Source of the DNA: Oscillospiraceae bacterium
GTDB taxonomy: Bacteria; Bacillota_A; Clostridia; Oscillospirales; CAG-272
DNA: 26,909 nt
NCBI GenBank assembly: GCA_015064665.1
Contig: SVRU01000037.1
Span: forward strand, 1 to 26,909
Reading direction: 5' to 3'
The notes beneath the pieces are model-generated. The model saw only the letters and a list, made by a program, of their open reading frames with translations. It did no database searches and was not told where the DNA came from. A program made the position numbers and the translations under genes. Shown here one piece after another: positions 8,446 through 15,473 of this stretch (positions are counted from its first letter, which is position 1; the number at the start of each line of letters is the position of its first letter).

Positions 8446-8678
8446 AATGTAGAGAATGTGGCGCAACAATGTATCTCGATTGTAAAGACTATGGATTTAA
8501 AGGAAAATATGACAACTATTGGAACTGCCCCGATTGTCAAACCTCTTGTATCGAGGAAGTAAGATTTTCAAAAACACAGCGTGAACTATGGCACTCTGAA
8601 AATAATGGTGTCAAAGATGAAATAGTTAAATACAATTACCATAACGACACAATCACTGTAACAAAAGGAGACAAATAA
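8442..8678 (+). CDS. 78-residue zinc-ribbon protein
   Basis: ATGA overlap with the preceding gene. Two CxxC pairs (C3/C6 in KCRECG and C29/C32 in NCPDCQ) are spaced as in a zinc ribbon, with an aromatic-rich loop between. The C-terminal half is beta-rich and ends DTITVTKGDK. Small zinc ribbons on phages often bind nucleic acid or act as anti-repressors. The metal-binding reading is good; function is unknown. Confidence 0.65.
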   Translation: MKCRECGATMYLDCKDYGFKGKYDNYWNCPDCQTSCIEEVRFSKTQRELWHSENNGVKDEIVKYNYHNDTITVTKGDK

Positions 8679-8680
8679 GT

Positions 8681-9058
8681 ATGATACACCACTTAAAGAC
8701 TTTACCGCTATATTTCCAAGCGGTTATTGACGAACGTAAACCTTTTGAAATTAGAGAAAATGATAGAAATTTCAAAATAGGCGACCGCGTAATTCTTGAA
8801 GAATTCATCAAAACCGAACACGTACCTCAATGTTCACATTACTAAGAATTCATTAATTGCTACGATGAAGAATATGACGAATGCCCACACCAAAATTGCG
8901 AAGAATGCAAAGCACGATACGAAAAATGTCACGATTATATAAATCACATATACACCGGACGAAGATGCATGGTCATTATAAAAGAAATATTCGATATATC
9001 CTTTTTGCTTCCTAATTACGTAGCTTTTACATTCGACATCAAATACATAAGAAAATAA
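8681..9058 (+). pseudogene. DUF3850/ASCH-like gene interrupted by in-frame TAA
   Basis: ATG 8681 follows AAAGGAG. The first 54 codons give a clear DUF3850 start (HHLKTLPLYFQAV, then KPFEIRENDRNFKIGDRVIL), a PUA/ASCH-like fold proposed to bind RNA or modified bases. A TAA at 8843-8845 stops it, but the same frame continues for 70 more codons to 9058. The continuation has the expected family C-terminal part (YTGRRCMVIIKEI followed by a final strand) and a cysteine-rich insert (CPHQNCEECKARYEKC). A single C-to-T change of CAA would explain the stop. It may be a decayed gene, a 54-residue truncated product, or a readthrough case; simple decay is most likely. Confidence 0.7.
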
Positions 9059-9161
9059 AAACTCAAGGCGGCTCTGCCGCCTTTGGTTCACTCTCTCCCC
9101 CTAAGCTCAAGCTTAGCCATTATACCGAACCACCCCACACCAAAATTTAGGAGAAAACAAA

Positions 9162-9335
9162 ATGTTACAACTAATAGCAACAACATCTTTTGTTATATAT
9201 ACCTTTTCAATTGCATTTGCAATCTTTTTCTTCATACAAAAAAAATACAATGAAGCAACTACTTATATAGTAATTGCACTAATTTTATTCTTAATCATTA
9301 TACAATGCATTACATTAAAAGGAGTAAAATTATGA
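9162..9335 (+). CDS. 57-residue protein with two membrane helices
   Basis: TTAGGAG lies eight bases before ATG 9162. Two hydrophobic helices (about 3-26 and 35-50) are separated by a short polar turn QKKYNEATT, giving a hairpin topology. The stop overlaps the next start as ATGA. Size and topology resemble small holins or phage membrane proteins, but nothing specific supports lysis, and filamentous phages do not lyse. A membrane accessory protein is all that can be said. Confidence 0.6.
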   Translation: MLQLIATTSFVIYTFSIAFAIFFFIQKKYNEATTYIVIALILFLIIIQCITLKGVKL

Positions 9336-9736
9336 CAGAAATAGAAATTAAAAAATTTGAAGACGATATTTCCGAAGCTTCAACATATGCTCAAACAACA
9401 ATTTTTAATGAAACAAAAGCTTATATAAAAGAAAATCACAAATATCATAGCACGCGAGATTTCGAAAAAACTCACCCTAAAAATTTAAACGAACTTATAG
9501 CTGAAAAACTTATTGAAAAAGGCTACCGCAAGGCTTCCGAAATTTTTGAGGAGATTGAGAAGGTTTTAAAACGAAAAATAGCTCGTGCCAAACCACACTT
9601 TGAAAAACTGGAAAACCGTGGTGAAGATAATTTATCAAAGTGGGGGTGTGAAGATGTGGGATATTTTAAAGGTATTATATCTACTTGTGAAGATATCCAA
9701 GACGTTATAGCCGAACTCAAAAAGAAATACATATAG
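9332..9736 (+). CDS. 134-residue helical protein, last of plus-strand cassette
   Basis: The start at 9332 is chosen over an earlier in-frame ATG at 9305 because AAAGGAG lies seven bases upstream and it overlaps the previous stop as ATGA. The protein is polar, helical and lysine/glutamate rich, without cysteine clusters or membrane segments; motifs such as LNELIAEKLIEKGYRKASEI suggest a compact helical bundle. No family recognised. It ends just before a strong bidirectional terminator shared with the convergent Zot gene. Confidence 0.65.
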   Translation: MTEIEIKKFEDDISEASTYAQTTIFNETKAYIKENHKYHSTRDFEKTHPKNLNELIAEKLIEKGYRKASEIFEEIEKVLKRKIARAKPHFEKLENRGEDNLSKWGCEDVGYFKGIISTCEDIQDVIAELKKKYI

Positions 9737-9746
9737 CAAAAAAACA

Positions 9747-9778
9747 AACCCGAAGCTTAACGCCTCGGGTTCTTTTTT
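9747..9778. terminator. Bidirectional intrinsic terminator between the plus cassette and Zot operon
   Basis: AACCCGAAGC (9747-9756) pairs with GCCTCGGGTT (9762-9771) over a TTAAC loop. A T-run (9773-9779) follows on the plus strand, and an A-rich tract upstream gives T-runs on the minus strand. It ends both the plus operon and the minus Zot operon. Confidence 0.85.
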
Positions 9779-11988
9779 TATGCTGCATCTTTGTGCATGC
9801 GGGATATATCATTCTGGAAATAGCTATTCTGAAGACCGTTTTCCTCAAGAGAGCCGACACCTCTCGCGTAGCATATAAAATCATCAATATGCATCGTGTT
9901 AGGTGTATACGTATCAAATACGCTGTTGAGGCAGTCCGTCTTATATCTTGCGCTGCGGTCCTTTTTGGTAAGTATGCGCCATTTTTCCTTTATCAGAGAA
10001 CCGTCCATTCGGCCGCTTTGGACCTCAAGCTCGAGCGTGAAAGCGCCGAACTGACCGTTAACCTTATCGTAATGCTTATTGACCTTATTCGTCACGTTAT
10101 TCACGACGTAGGAAAACAGCGTTTCATCCCGGCGAACGTGGATATACTTCGCGTGAAAGTCTCCCCATTTGCCTTTAATCCAGGAAAAAAGCCCTTCCAT
10201 AAGCCAATACGGAGAAATAAACGGCAGCACCGGGTAGAGCTCGCCCTTCTCGGCAATATAAATTACCTCACCAAGCTCACGGCCACCGGCTCCCCAGGCT
10301 TCCGGGCGCTGAAGGTCGGCTATAATTCGAATAAACACTCTATTCGCTATTACAGCTGCGTGTCGGCACATCATCAGACACGCATTAAAGAGGTCGTTAT
10401 TCTGATTGCACTCCTCGTCATTCCGCTTCGTTTCCTTAAGCTCGAGGCTGTTCTTACGTTCCTTATCGATCTCGGTTATTACATAGACTCCGAAAGAGAG
10501 CTTGAACTCACGTTGCATACGTTTACCGAGACGCAGCATATCGTAATTGATGATATGACACTGCTGGGAATAAGCGTCCATAAGGCGAGAATCGCGCTTA
10601 AAGAAGTCGGTATCTCGGAGCGGCATATTGCCGACGTCGTTAAGAATACTATCAAGCCTTATTGAATAATTCGAGAATATAAGGCTTGTCTGCACCGTAT
10701 AAACGAGGTAAGCGCAGGCGTAATCCTCGACCGCTTCAAAGAGGTGAACGACCTTGAGGTTATCGTTATAAGTATAAGCGTAATGCTCGAAATCGTATCC
10801 GAAGGTATAATCGGTTCGTAGCTTATTATTTTTGCAAAATTCGCGCCAGCTCTCCGGGGTATATCCTCGATTGATAACGTAATCGAAGCCGCGGCGCAGA
10901 GCTCGGATCCTCTCCTTGACGGCATCGATATCAACGAGCTCGCGGTTTTCAATTTTAACCTTAAGGTAATCCCTCAAGCGCTGCCATGGGAAATTGGGAA
11001 ACATGAGGTCCTTTTCGAGAAGAATCTCAAAGGCGTTATCCCACATTTCAATCTCTGCAGAGAGAGCCATCGACGTTATAAGCTGAGTTTTACCGCTTCC
11101 CATTACACCGTAAACGGTAGAAACGACTCCGCGCTTCTTAAGGAAAGAACGGTTACACCCCTCGTAATAATAAAGCCGGGCGAACGCCATAGAATTACAG
11201 ATCCAATTATATATCACGGCGCCGATGCAGAACCACACGACACCGGGAAGGAATCTTATCATGGGCGTGAGATCATACAGGAGCTTAATAAACTGCGTAT
11301 AAATGGTTTTTGCTTCCCAGGCTACAGAAAAATATATGTAGAAAGCTAAAGCTGCAACGATAACAGAAAAAAGGTTGAAATACAGCAGCCATAGCATCAG
11401 CCAAAGAGAATAATATTTCTTATTCTCCCGGACAAAACAGACAAAGCTCTTTATCCAAGCGGTTACAGGGTAAACAACGTTAAAAAGAAACCACTCAAAA
11501 CGCTTCAGATGCTTTGATTTTCCTTTTCTTTTGCTCGGATCGCAGCTTGTATATCCTTGGAGCTTAACCACTACGAGCATAACAAGCGGAAAAATTATCA
11601 TCGCATATCGAGAAAAATAATAAAGAAAGTTTCCGAGCCAATCAAAATAACCGAAGAAGTTTTCTTTTTCGAGAAAGAGAGCCCAATATTTTACCCACAG
11701 AGCCTTAAACTCTTCCCAGGTATACGGGAATAGGGTTAAAGGCTCCCAGGGCGATTCTGCCCACTCCCACGAGGGCATGACGTTGACCGACGGTGCGACC
11801 GGACTCGTGCCGGGAGAAATTATTTCAAATACGTAATAAACGAGAGAAAAGGCAAGATCCTTGAGAGCCTCGGCCAAGCGCGGCAAAGCGTTGGGAAATA
11901 AGAAGCCTAACGCTATAAGACCGAGGCTTATTACAATGCAGATATAATGCCGGTAATCTCCCGGAAAAAGCTTTTTTATTTTCTTCAT
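9778..11988 (-). CDS. zot: Zot/pI-type phage assembly ATPase with N-terminal membrane domain
   Basis: 736 residues; GGGGAG lies five bases before ATG 11988. The N-terminal 270 residues contain about five or six hydrophobic segments (around 14-32, 42-58, 123-142, 194-222, 246-268). The ATPase domain has Walker A GVMGSGKT (294-301) and Walker B VYVITEID (501-508), followed by LQRPE (559-563) and the GGREL segment typical of inovirus morphogenesis proteins. These inner-membrane motors thread ssDNA through the envelope and assemble the coat. Gram-positive versions carry the extra membrane helices at the N-terminus, as here, rather than the single C-terminal helix of coliphage pI. It is the last gene of the minus operon and is translationally coupled to a 30-residue membrane peptide. 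This is the strongest marker that the element is a filamentous phage. Confidence 0.9.
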   Translation of the reverse strand: MKKIKKLFPGDYRHYICIVISLGLIALGFLFPNALPRLAEALKDLAFSLVYYVFEIISPGTSPVAPSVNVMPSWEWAESPWEPLTLFPYTWEEFKALWVKYWALFLEKENFFGYFDWLGNFLYYFSRYAMIIFPLVMLVVVKLQGYTSCDPSKRKGKSKHLKRFEWFLFNVVYPVTAWIKSFVCFVRENKKYYSLWLMLWLLYFNLFSVIVAALAFYIYFSVAWEAKTIYTQFIKLLYDLTPMIRFLPGVVWFCIGAVIYNWICNSMAFARLYYYEGCNRSFLKKRGVVSTVYGVMGSGKTQLITSMALSAEIEMWDNAFEILLEKDLMFPNFPWQRLRDYLKVKIENRELVDIDAVKERIRALRRGFDYVINRGYTPESWREFCKNNKLRTDYTFGYDFEHYAYTYNDNLKVVHLFEAVEDYACAYLVYTVQTSLIFSNYSIRLDSILNDVGNMPLRDTDFFKRDSRLMDAYSQQCHIINYDMLRLGKRMQREFKLSFGVYVITEIDKERKNSLELKETKRNDEECNQNNDLFNACLMMCRHAAVIANRVFIRIIADLQRPEAWGAGGRELGEVIYIAEKGELYPVLPFISPYWLMEGLFSWIKGKWGDFHAKYIHVRRDETLFSYVVNNVTNKVNKHYDKVNGQFGAFTLELEVQSGRMDGSLIKEKWRILTKKDRSARYKTDCLNSVFDTYTPNTMHIDDFICYARGVGSLEENGLQNSYFQNDISRMHKDAA

Positions 11989-12077
11989 ACTCTCTCCCCG
12001 GTGTAAATGAAATATCCGACAACGAGAAGCAGAAGAATCCCGGCTAATATGTATGCTAATCTACGTCCGAGCTTCAC
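11985..12077 (-). CDS. 30-residue single-TM peptide (coat/cap candidate)
   Basis: GTG at 12077 overlaps the stop of the upstream gene (GTGA), and the stop overlaps the Zot start (ATGA). GAGGA lies upstream. The product is VKLGRRLAY followed by a hydrophobic helix and YTGERV. Size and hydrophobicity match pVII/pIX cap proteins of filamentous phages (about 32 residues). The double overlap is good evidence that it is translated; the virion role is inference. Confidence 0.6.
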   Translation of the reverse strand: MKLGRRLAYILAGILLLLVVGYFIYTGERV

Positions 12078-12322
12078 GGCTTGTCCTCGCTCGATGAAAG
12101 ACGTTGAGTTAACAAACTAGTTTTGCCAAACTGATATACATTATCTTCAGAAATACGCATAGAACCATAACACATTGTAGTTACAGGAAGGTTTTTAAAA
12201 TCTCTTTTCATCTTGTGAATTAAATACCTAACACGTACAAAGCAAAAAATATTTGCAAAAATCCAAGCCACACCTACAACAAGAAAAGCAATTAAAAAAC
12301 CAAATAAAATTGTTTTAACCAT
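12074..12322 (-). CDS. 82-residue membrane protein upstream of Zot
   Basis: Start at ATG 12322 with GGAGAG five bases upstream; an earlier in-frame ATG at 12364 has no site and would overlap the neighbour extensively. One long hydrophobic helix (about 3-29), then a basic segment RVRYLIHKMKRDFK and a polar tail ending SSSEDKP. Likely single-pass with a cytoplasmic tail. Overlaps its neighbours by 4-8 bases, so it is part of the coupled series of small membrane genes leading to Zot. Possible minor coat or assembly protein; no family recognised. Confidence 0.65.
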   Translation of the reverse strand: MVKTILFGFLIAFLVVGVAWIFANIFCFVRVRYLIHKMKRDFKNLPVTTMCYGSMRISEDNVYQFGKTSLLTQRLSSSEDKP

Positions 12323-12761
12323 TATTACTCTCCTCAAGATTGTTTTTTCGTTCGATACCTTCACAATCCGCCATAAATTTCAAAACAGATTCGCGTTCGT
12401 TTGAATCCATTGCCCAAAATCTTTCCATATCTTCGCCGGAAAGATTGATACTTCGATAATGTGACGTATACAACCCATCAAATTTATCTTGAGCTTCATA
12501 TAGAGAATCCAGGTTATATTCTTCGGCGAGCCAAATAAGATGTTCTATGTGATTCCACACATATTTTGGAGCTTCGAACTCGTCCGGAATTCCGTATTTG
12601 CGAAGATTATTACACCACTCTTCATAACCTTTATTAACGTAAATATGTTCGACAATCTTATAAACTATCCAAGCAATTAAAACACCGACCATTATTCCTG
12701 CGCAGATATATAAATACAAATCGCTAAGAATAAAATTCGTTATACTATTCCATATTTTCAT
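12315..12761 (-). CDS. 148-residue single-TM protein
   Basis: ATG 12761 (MKIWNSI) has GAGGAG seven bases upstream, better than the in-frame ATG at 12812. One membrane helix at about 14-36 is followed by a soluble, acidic, tryptophan-containing helical domain (KGYEEWCNNLRKYGIP through EDMERFWAMDSNERES). Its start overlaps the upstream gene by 17 bp and its end overlaps the next gene by 8 bp. Bitopic protein of the phage membrane-gene series; function unknown. Confidence 0.7.
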   Translation of the reverse strand: MKIWNSITNFILSDLYLYICAGIMVGVLIAWIVYKIVEHIYVNKGYEEWCNNLRKYGIPDEFEAPKYVWNHIEHLIWLAEEYNLDSLYEAQDKFDGLYTSHYRSINLSGEDMERFWAMDSNERESVLKFMADCEGIERKNNLEESNNG

Positions 12762-12996
12762 TGTCGTTCTCCTCTTTAGTGATTTTCTTAACGTAACCGA
12801 GCTTTTCAGCAATAAAATCTATTTCCGCATCGAGCTCCTCAGCTCGTTCCTCTTGCTTTCGTTCCTCTTCTTTAGTTTTCTTATGGTCATCGGAAACGTA
12901 ATATATAAACATTATAATTATTCCTATCATAAGAAGCGCAGAGAAACCTATAAACAAGAAATCCGCTACGAAATTTACACCTTCAACAAAATTCAT
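12745..12996 (-). CDS. 83-residue single-TM protein with charged coiled tail
   Basis: ATG 12996 follows AAGGA at about 13 bases and begins two bases after the upstream stop. A hydrophobic helix (about 10-32) leads into a strongly charged helical tail (DDHKKTKEEERKQEERAEEL). No signal-peptide cleavage site is evident. It is one of three consecutive small bitopic proteins before Zot; candidates for minor coat or assembly factors. Confidence 0.65.
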   Translation of the reverse strand: MNFVEGVNFVADFLFIGFSALLMIGIIIMFIYYVSDDHKKTKEEERKQEERAEELDAEIDFIAEKLGYVKKITKEENDNENME

Positions 12997-12998
12997 TT

Positions 12999-13340
12999 TT
13001 AAATACCGTCCTTTTCTAATTCATTTATTATTTCTTTAGGTGAAAACGCTTCGGCATTTGTGTCGGATATATCCGACGATGCCGTTATAAATCTGAATTT
13101 AAGCTCGTTAACCCAACGGTAAACTCGCTTTTTGCAATCCTCGCAGAGATCTATTTCCTCAAAGTTAAAACCGTTCACCGCGCGGCTTGTTGGCCAGGAT
13201 ATAAGCGACTGCCGGCGCGACGTTGGCTCTTCCTTCGAAGCTTCCTTTTTATAACGGCTGCTCTTGCCGGAAGATTCCTCTTCCTTTGGTTCTTCCTTCA
13301 GCTCCGGGATTACCGTACCGCATTTATTACAGCAAATCAT
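12999..13340 (-). CDS. 113-residue protein with split zinc-finger cysteines
   Basis: ATG 13340 has AGGAG eight bases upstream and overlaps the previous stop. The N-terminus has CNKC (C4/C7), followed by a low-complexity Glu/Lys/Ser linker (about 13-45), then CEDC (near residue 70) and an RVYRW segment, so a zinc-binding domain with an inserted flexible loop is likely. Possibly a nucleic-acid-binding regulator. Not recognised as a named family. Confidence 0.65.
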   Translation of the reverse strand: MICCNKCGTVIPELKEEPKEEESSGKSSRYKKEASKEEPTSRRQSLISWPTSRAVNGFNFEEIDLCEDCKKRVYRWVNELKFRFITASSDISDTNAEAFSPKEIINELEKDGI

Positions 13341-13687
13341 TTCGTTTTTCTCCTATCGTATTTCGTATATTTTAGAAGCTTATCCATATCGAACTTAAAG
13401 AGTTGATACATATTAAATCCGCTCCAAGCAAAACAACCGCCGACACGAGATCCGAGGCCGTTCTCCTCGAACCAAGATACTAAGCCGGGAACGACCTTAT
13501 CGTCTATGTATCCATACCCCATTTGTAACCTCATTCCGAGATTGACTGTACAATAATGAAACGTTTCATCAACGATAACGTCATCGGTAAGCATTATTAC
13601 GGCAAGGTTATCGTTACTTGCATATTGATCTAATTCAAAATAAACCGTACAAACTTCATCATAGTGTTTTATAAATAATTTTTCCAT
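13337..13687 (-). CDS. DUF4313-like protein
   Basis: 116 residues, AGGAG nine bases before ATG 13687. The pattern NLAVIMLTD, then CTVNLG, then a DKVVPGLVSWFEENGLG segment and a WSGFNMYQLFKF end matches the DUF4313 layout I know from mobile elements of Firmicutes. No biochemical function is established for that family. It lies just downstream of an operator-like repeat array and is probably the first gene of the transcription unit controlled by it. Confidence 0.65.
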   Translation of the reverse strand: MEKLFIKHYDEVCTVYFELDQYASNDNLAVIMLTDDVIVDETFHYCTVNLGMRLQMGYGYIDDKVVPGLVSWFEENGLGSRVGGCFAWSGFNMYQLFKFDMDKLLKYTKYDRRKTK

Positions 13688-13720
13688 TTTTATATTCTCC
13701 TTTTACCTCTTCAACGTAAT

Positions 13721-13810
13721 TGTAATACATTTGCCCTCGAGCGTTTTTGTATTACATTTGTAACGTCGAAAAAATTGTAATACATTCTGCACGTCGAAAA
13801 TGTATTACGA
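13721..13810. promoter_or_regulatory. Array of four TGTAATACA/TGTATTACA operator-like sites
   Basis: The motifs TGTAATACATT (13721-13731), TGTATTACATT (13748-13758), TGTAATACATT (13776-13786) and TGTATTACGA (13801-13810) are spaced 25-28 bp apart in alternating orientation. Two are preceded by ACGTCGAAAA. The last overlaps the stop codon of the ribbon-helix-helix gene. Location between that regulator and the DUF4313 gene suggests an operator cluster or partition-like iterons. Confidence 0.65.
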
Positions 13811-14014
13811 ATTCTTTTTTATGTACTCCTTGAGCGAGCTTTCAAGCAAATCAGCTATGCTATACTTGCCGCCACCGAAATATGTTCCGCGACCCTCGTA
13901 TTCAATAATCTTGCGACCGTAATACGTGCTTACTTGCGTTTTTGACTTTACGATAGCTTCAAACTTTGAAAGCAGACTCGAATCTACTCTAATTGATATA
14001 AGCTTATCCCTCAT
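13805..14014 (-). CDS. Ribbon-helix-helix (CopG/Arc-like) DNA-binding protein
   Basis: 69 residues; AAGGAT lies seven bases before ATG 14014. The N-terminal LISIRVDSSLLSKFEAIV is the beta-strand plus helix of a ribbon-helix-helix fold, and the C-terminal YSIADLLESSLKEYIKKN supplies the second helix. A longer than usual insert (about 28-50, YYGRKIIEYEGRGTYFGGGK) separates them. It sits directly upstream of an array of TGTAATACA motifs that is its likely target. Probable autoregulator or copy/partition regulator of the phage middle operon. Confidence 0.75.
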   Translation of the reverse strand: MRDKLISIRVDSSLLSKFEAIVKSKTQVSTYYGRKIIEYEGRGTYFGGGKYSIADLLESSLKEYIKKNS

Positions 14015-14018
14015 ACAG

Positions 14019-14225
14019 TTAATCCTTATCTATCGTGCTATATCCGCTTATATGCACCGTAGGGAAGCCGAAATCATTTGCTGTACCGTCCTCGACCTTC
14101 TCTATGATATAAAGCACGTCAAACGTTCTGCTAAGAAGAAGCAGCGCTGTATCGATGCCCTCGCAGACTACCTCTGTTTCGGTATCATCAGATGCATCGT
14201 AAAATAGGTAACTTTTAAGATTCAT
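14019..14225 (-). CDS. 68-residue hypothetical protein
   Basis: ATG 14225 (MNLKSYLFYD) has AGAGG about ten bases upstream and is preferred to an upstream in-frame ATG at 14297 that lacks a site and lies across the small-RNA gene. The product is a compact mixed alpha/beta protein with a long hydrophobic strand/helix (DTALLLLSRTFDVLYIIEKV). It ends four bases before the ribbon-helix-helix start, so the two are co-transcribed. A divergent small RNA begins just upstream. Not recognised. Confidence 0.6.
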   Translation of the reverse strand: MNLKSYLFYDASDDTETEVVCEGIDTALLLLSRTFDVLYIIEKVEDGTANDFGFPTVHISGYSTIDKD

Positions 14226-14244
14226 ACATTTTTTATCCTCTCTA

Positions 14245-14274
14245 TTGACTTTTTGTTTATTTGTGTGGTATAAT
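14245..14274 (+). promoter_or_regulatory. Promoter of the plus-strand small RNA
   Basis: TTGACT (14245-14250), 18-bp spacer, TATAAT (14269-14274) on the plus strand, with no plus-strand gene downstream except a short structured transcript. Confidence 0.75.
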
Positions 14275-14280
14275 ACTATT

Positions 14281-14357
14281 ACAAGATTCAAGCGCACGCC
14301 GTTGAAAGATTACGGAACTCTGGGGGCGACCCTAAAATTTGCTTGGATCTTTTTTTA
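14281..14357 (+). ncRNA. Candidate ~75-nt structured RNA
   Basis: Transcription from the promoter at 14245-14274 should start near 14281. The transcript closes on itself with a 10-bp stem, AGATTCAAGC (14284-14293) pairing with GCTTGGATCT (14341-14350, one G-U pair), directly followed by a run of T. Inside are a CCGT/ACGG hairpin (14299-14315) and a GGG-GCGA-CCC tetraloop hairpin (about 14323-14332), giving a three-way-junction shape. It matches no tRNA, 6S, SRP or tmRNA that I know. It lies opposite the minus-strand messenger between two phage genes, so it could act as an antisense or trans RNA. Confidence 0.65.
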
Positions 14358-14717
14358 TTTGCCATTCTTCTTAGCATATTTTTTATTGAATTTATGTATT
14401 TGTTTCCTGTCCTCGTTACTCATACGCCACGTGCCTTTTGGAGACTCTTTTAAGTGAGTATTAGATTCCCAACGAGGAACACTAAAACGAGAAGGCTTTT
14501 TCGAAGATCTTGAAAGCTCCGGGTTTTTGTGTAACAACTGCGTAGGCTCTCCGTAAAACGTCGGAGCATGAGTTATAATATTTATCTTAGATTGCTTCTT
14601 ATGACGGACAGTTACGTAACCTATATGACCTTCACCCCGGGGATTCTTCACCTCGGGGTTTTTGTTATACCTAAATTCATTCTTTCGTAAGTACTTATCT
14701 TTTGCGATTTTTATCAC
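14355..14717 (-). CDS. 120-residue basic hypothetical protein
   Basis: The frame opens at a GTG (14717) that overlaps the upstream gene by 23 bp; AAGGGA lies directly against it, so the start is uncertain. The N-terminus is very basic. The middle holds a HIGYVTVRHKK strand and an ITHAPTFYG segment, and the C-terminus a WRMSNEDRKQIHKFNKKY helix. By memory this layout (GHxxY, ITHS/A, NP, WxxSxxDRK) recurs in small proteins on mobile elements of Firmicutes, but I cannot give a family name. Its 3' end overlaps the terminator of the opposing small RNA. Confidence 0.6.
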   Translation of the reverse strand: MIKIAKDKYLRKNEFRYNKNPEVKNPRGEGHIGYVTVRHKKQSKINIITHAPTFYGEPTQLLHKNPELSRSSKKPSRFSVPRWESNTHLKESPKGTWRMSNEDRKQIHKFNKKYAKKNGK

Positions 14718-15210
14718 TCCCTTTTCTGCCGGAAGCCATCAATTCACGCACGGACGATAGCTGACGATCCGTACCATACACACCACGTCTAGCTTTAAAC
14801 TTCTTCGGCAAATTTAAGATTTTCTTTCTTGTTCTTGCTCGTTGTTTTTTTATTTTATTACGACCTTTTCGTGTTCGATTAACTCTATCGCGTGCATTTC
14901 CTTTGGTATGTACCATTTTGTCCGGAGAAAATCTCAATCCAAATAGTCTATCCCAAAGCGTTAACGGCTCTGCCTGGTAAGCTCTGAAGTGCTTATCCTT
15001 ATTCGATATTCCTTTTTCAAACTGCCGACGTTCCTCGTCATTATTGAACCCGATATGTTTATCACCGGCATTCTTTTTTCCGTAACCAACTCCGGCATAA
15101 TAAGCGTCAAGCTCGGATTCTTCAAAAGCTTGTTTCATTCCGTCACTATACCCCTTCATATATTCCGGGGAATCCGAACGAAGCTTATTACGAACCTCTC
15201 TTCTTGCCAT
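14695..15210 (-). CDS. 171-residue highly basic protein
   Basis: ATG 15210 with GGAAGG about eight bases upstream. The N-terminal half contains YMKGYSDGMKQAF and YYAGVGYGKK, repeated tyrosine/glycine-containing helices. The C-terminal half (about 100-171) is dominated by Arg and Lys with few acidic residues (RTRKGRNKIKKQRARTRKK), so nucleic-acid binding is likely. It follows a small membrane protein with a basic tail. Could condense or package phage DNA; this is inference. Confidence 0.65.
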   Translation of the reverse strand: MARREVRNKLRSDSPEYMKGYSDGMKQAFEESELDAYYAGVGYGKKNAGDKHIGFNNDEERRQFEKGISNKDKHFRAYQAEPLTLWDRLFGLRFSPDKMVHTKGNARDRVNRTRKGRNKIKKQRARTRKKILNLPKKFKARRGVYGTDRQLSSVRELMASGRKGSDKNRKR

Positions 15211-15322
15211 TCTTTTTCTTCCTTCCTCTCCGAGCTCTTAGCTTGTCCCGGAGAAATTTTAATATTTCGGTTGTATAAAAGACTATTATTGTTGTGAATA
15301 CAAGAGTTAAAACGTCACTCAT
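15188..15322 (-). CDS. 44-residue single-TM protein with basic tail (coat candidate)
   Basis: ATG 15322 has GGAG seven bases upstream; a further in-frame ATG at 15382 has none. Residues 3-20 are hydrophobic (VLTLVFTTIIVFYTTEIL), followed by a long basic tail rich in RARRGRKKKNGKKR. A membrane helix with a DNA-facing basic C-terminus is the design of filamentous-phage major coat protein. The acidic N-terminal segment of classical pVIII is absent, and there is no leader peptide. Candidate only. Confidence 0.6.
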   Translation of the reverse strand: MSDVLTLVFTTIIVFYTTEILKFLRDKLRARRGRKKKNGKKRGS

Positions 15323-15473
15323 AATCACACTCCTTCTTATTTCATAATCGCCCTGCGGCAGTTCTCTTAACATTTTCGTCATTCTACGTTAATTCTTTTG
15401 TGTTAAAATATTCCTTAAAATCGATTGAGAGATATTCGCAGTACCTCTCATGTCAGAAAGGAGAATCCAAAAA

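Noticed and set aside
9793..10665. 290-codon plus-strand frame opposite zot
   Set aside because: Shadow of the zot frame; no ribosome site and unnatural composition.
13721..13810. CRISPR-like spaced repeats
   Set aside because: Repeats are about 10 bp, alternate in orientation, and there are no cas genes; operator array fits better.
14281..14357. Possible tRNA-like or tmRNA-related RNA because of length and GGGGGCGA
   Set aside because: No cloverleaf, no T-loop, no tag reading frame; listed instead as an unclassified RNA.
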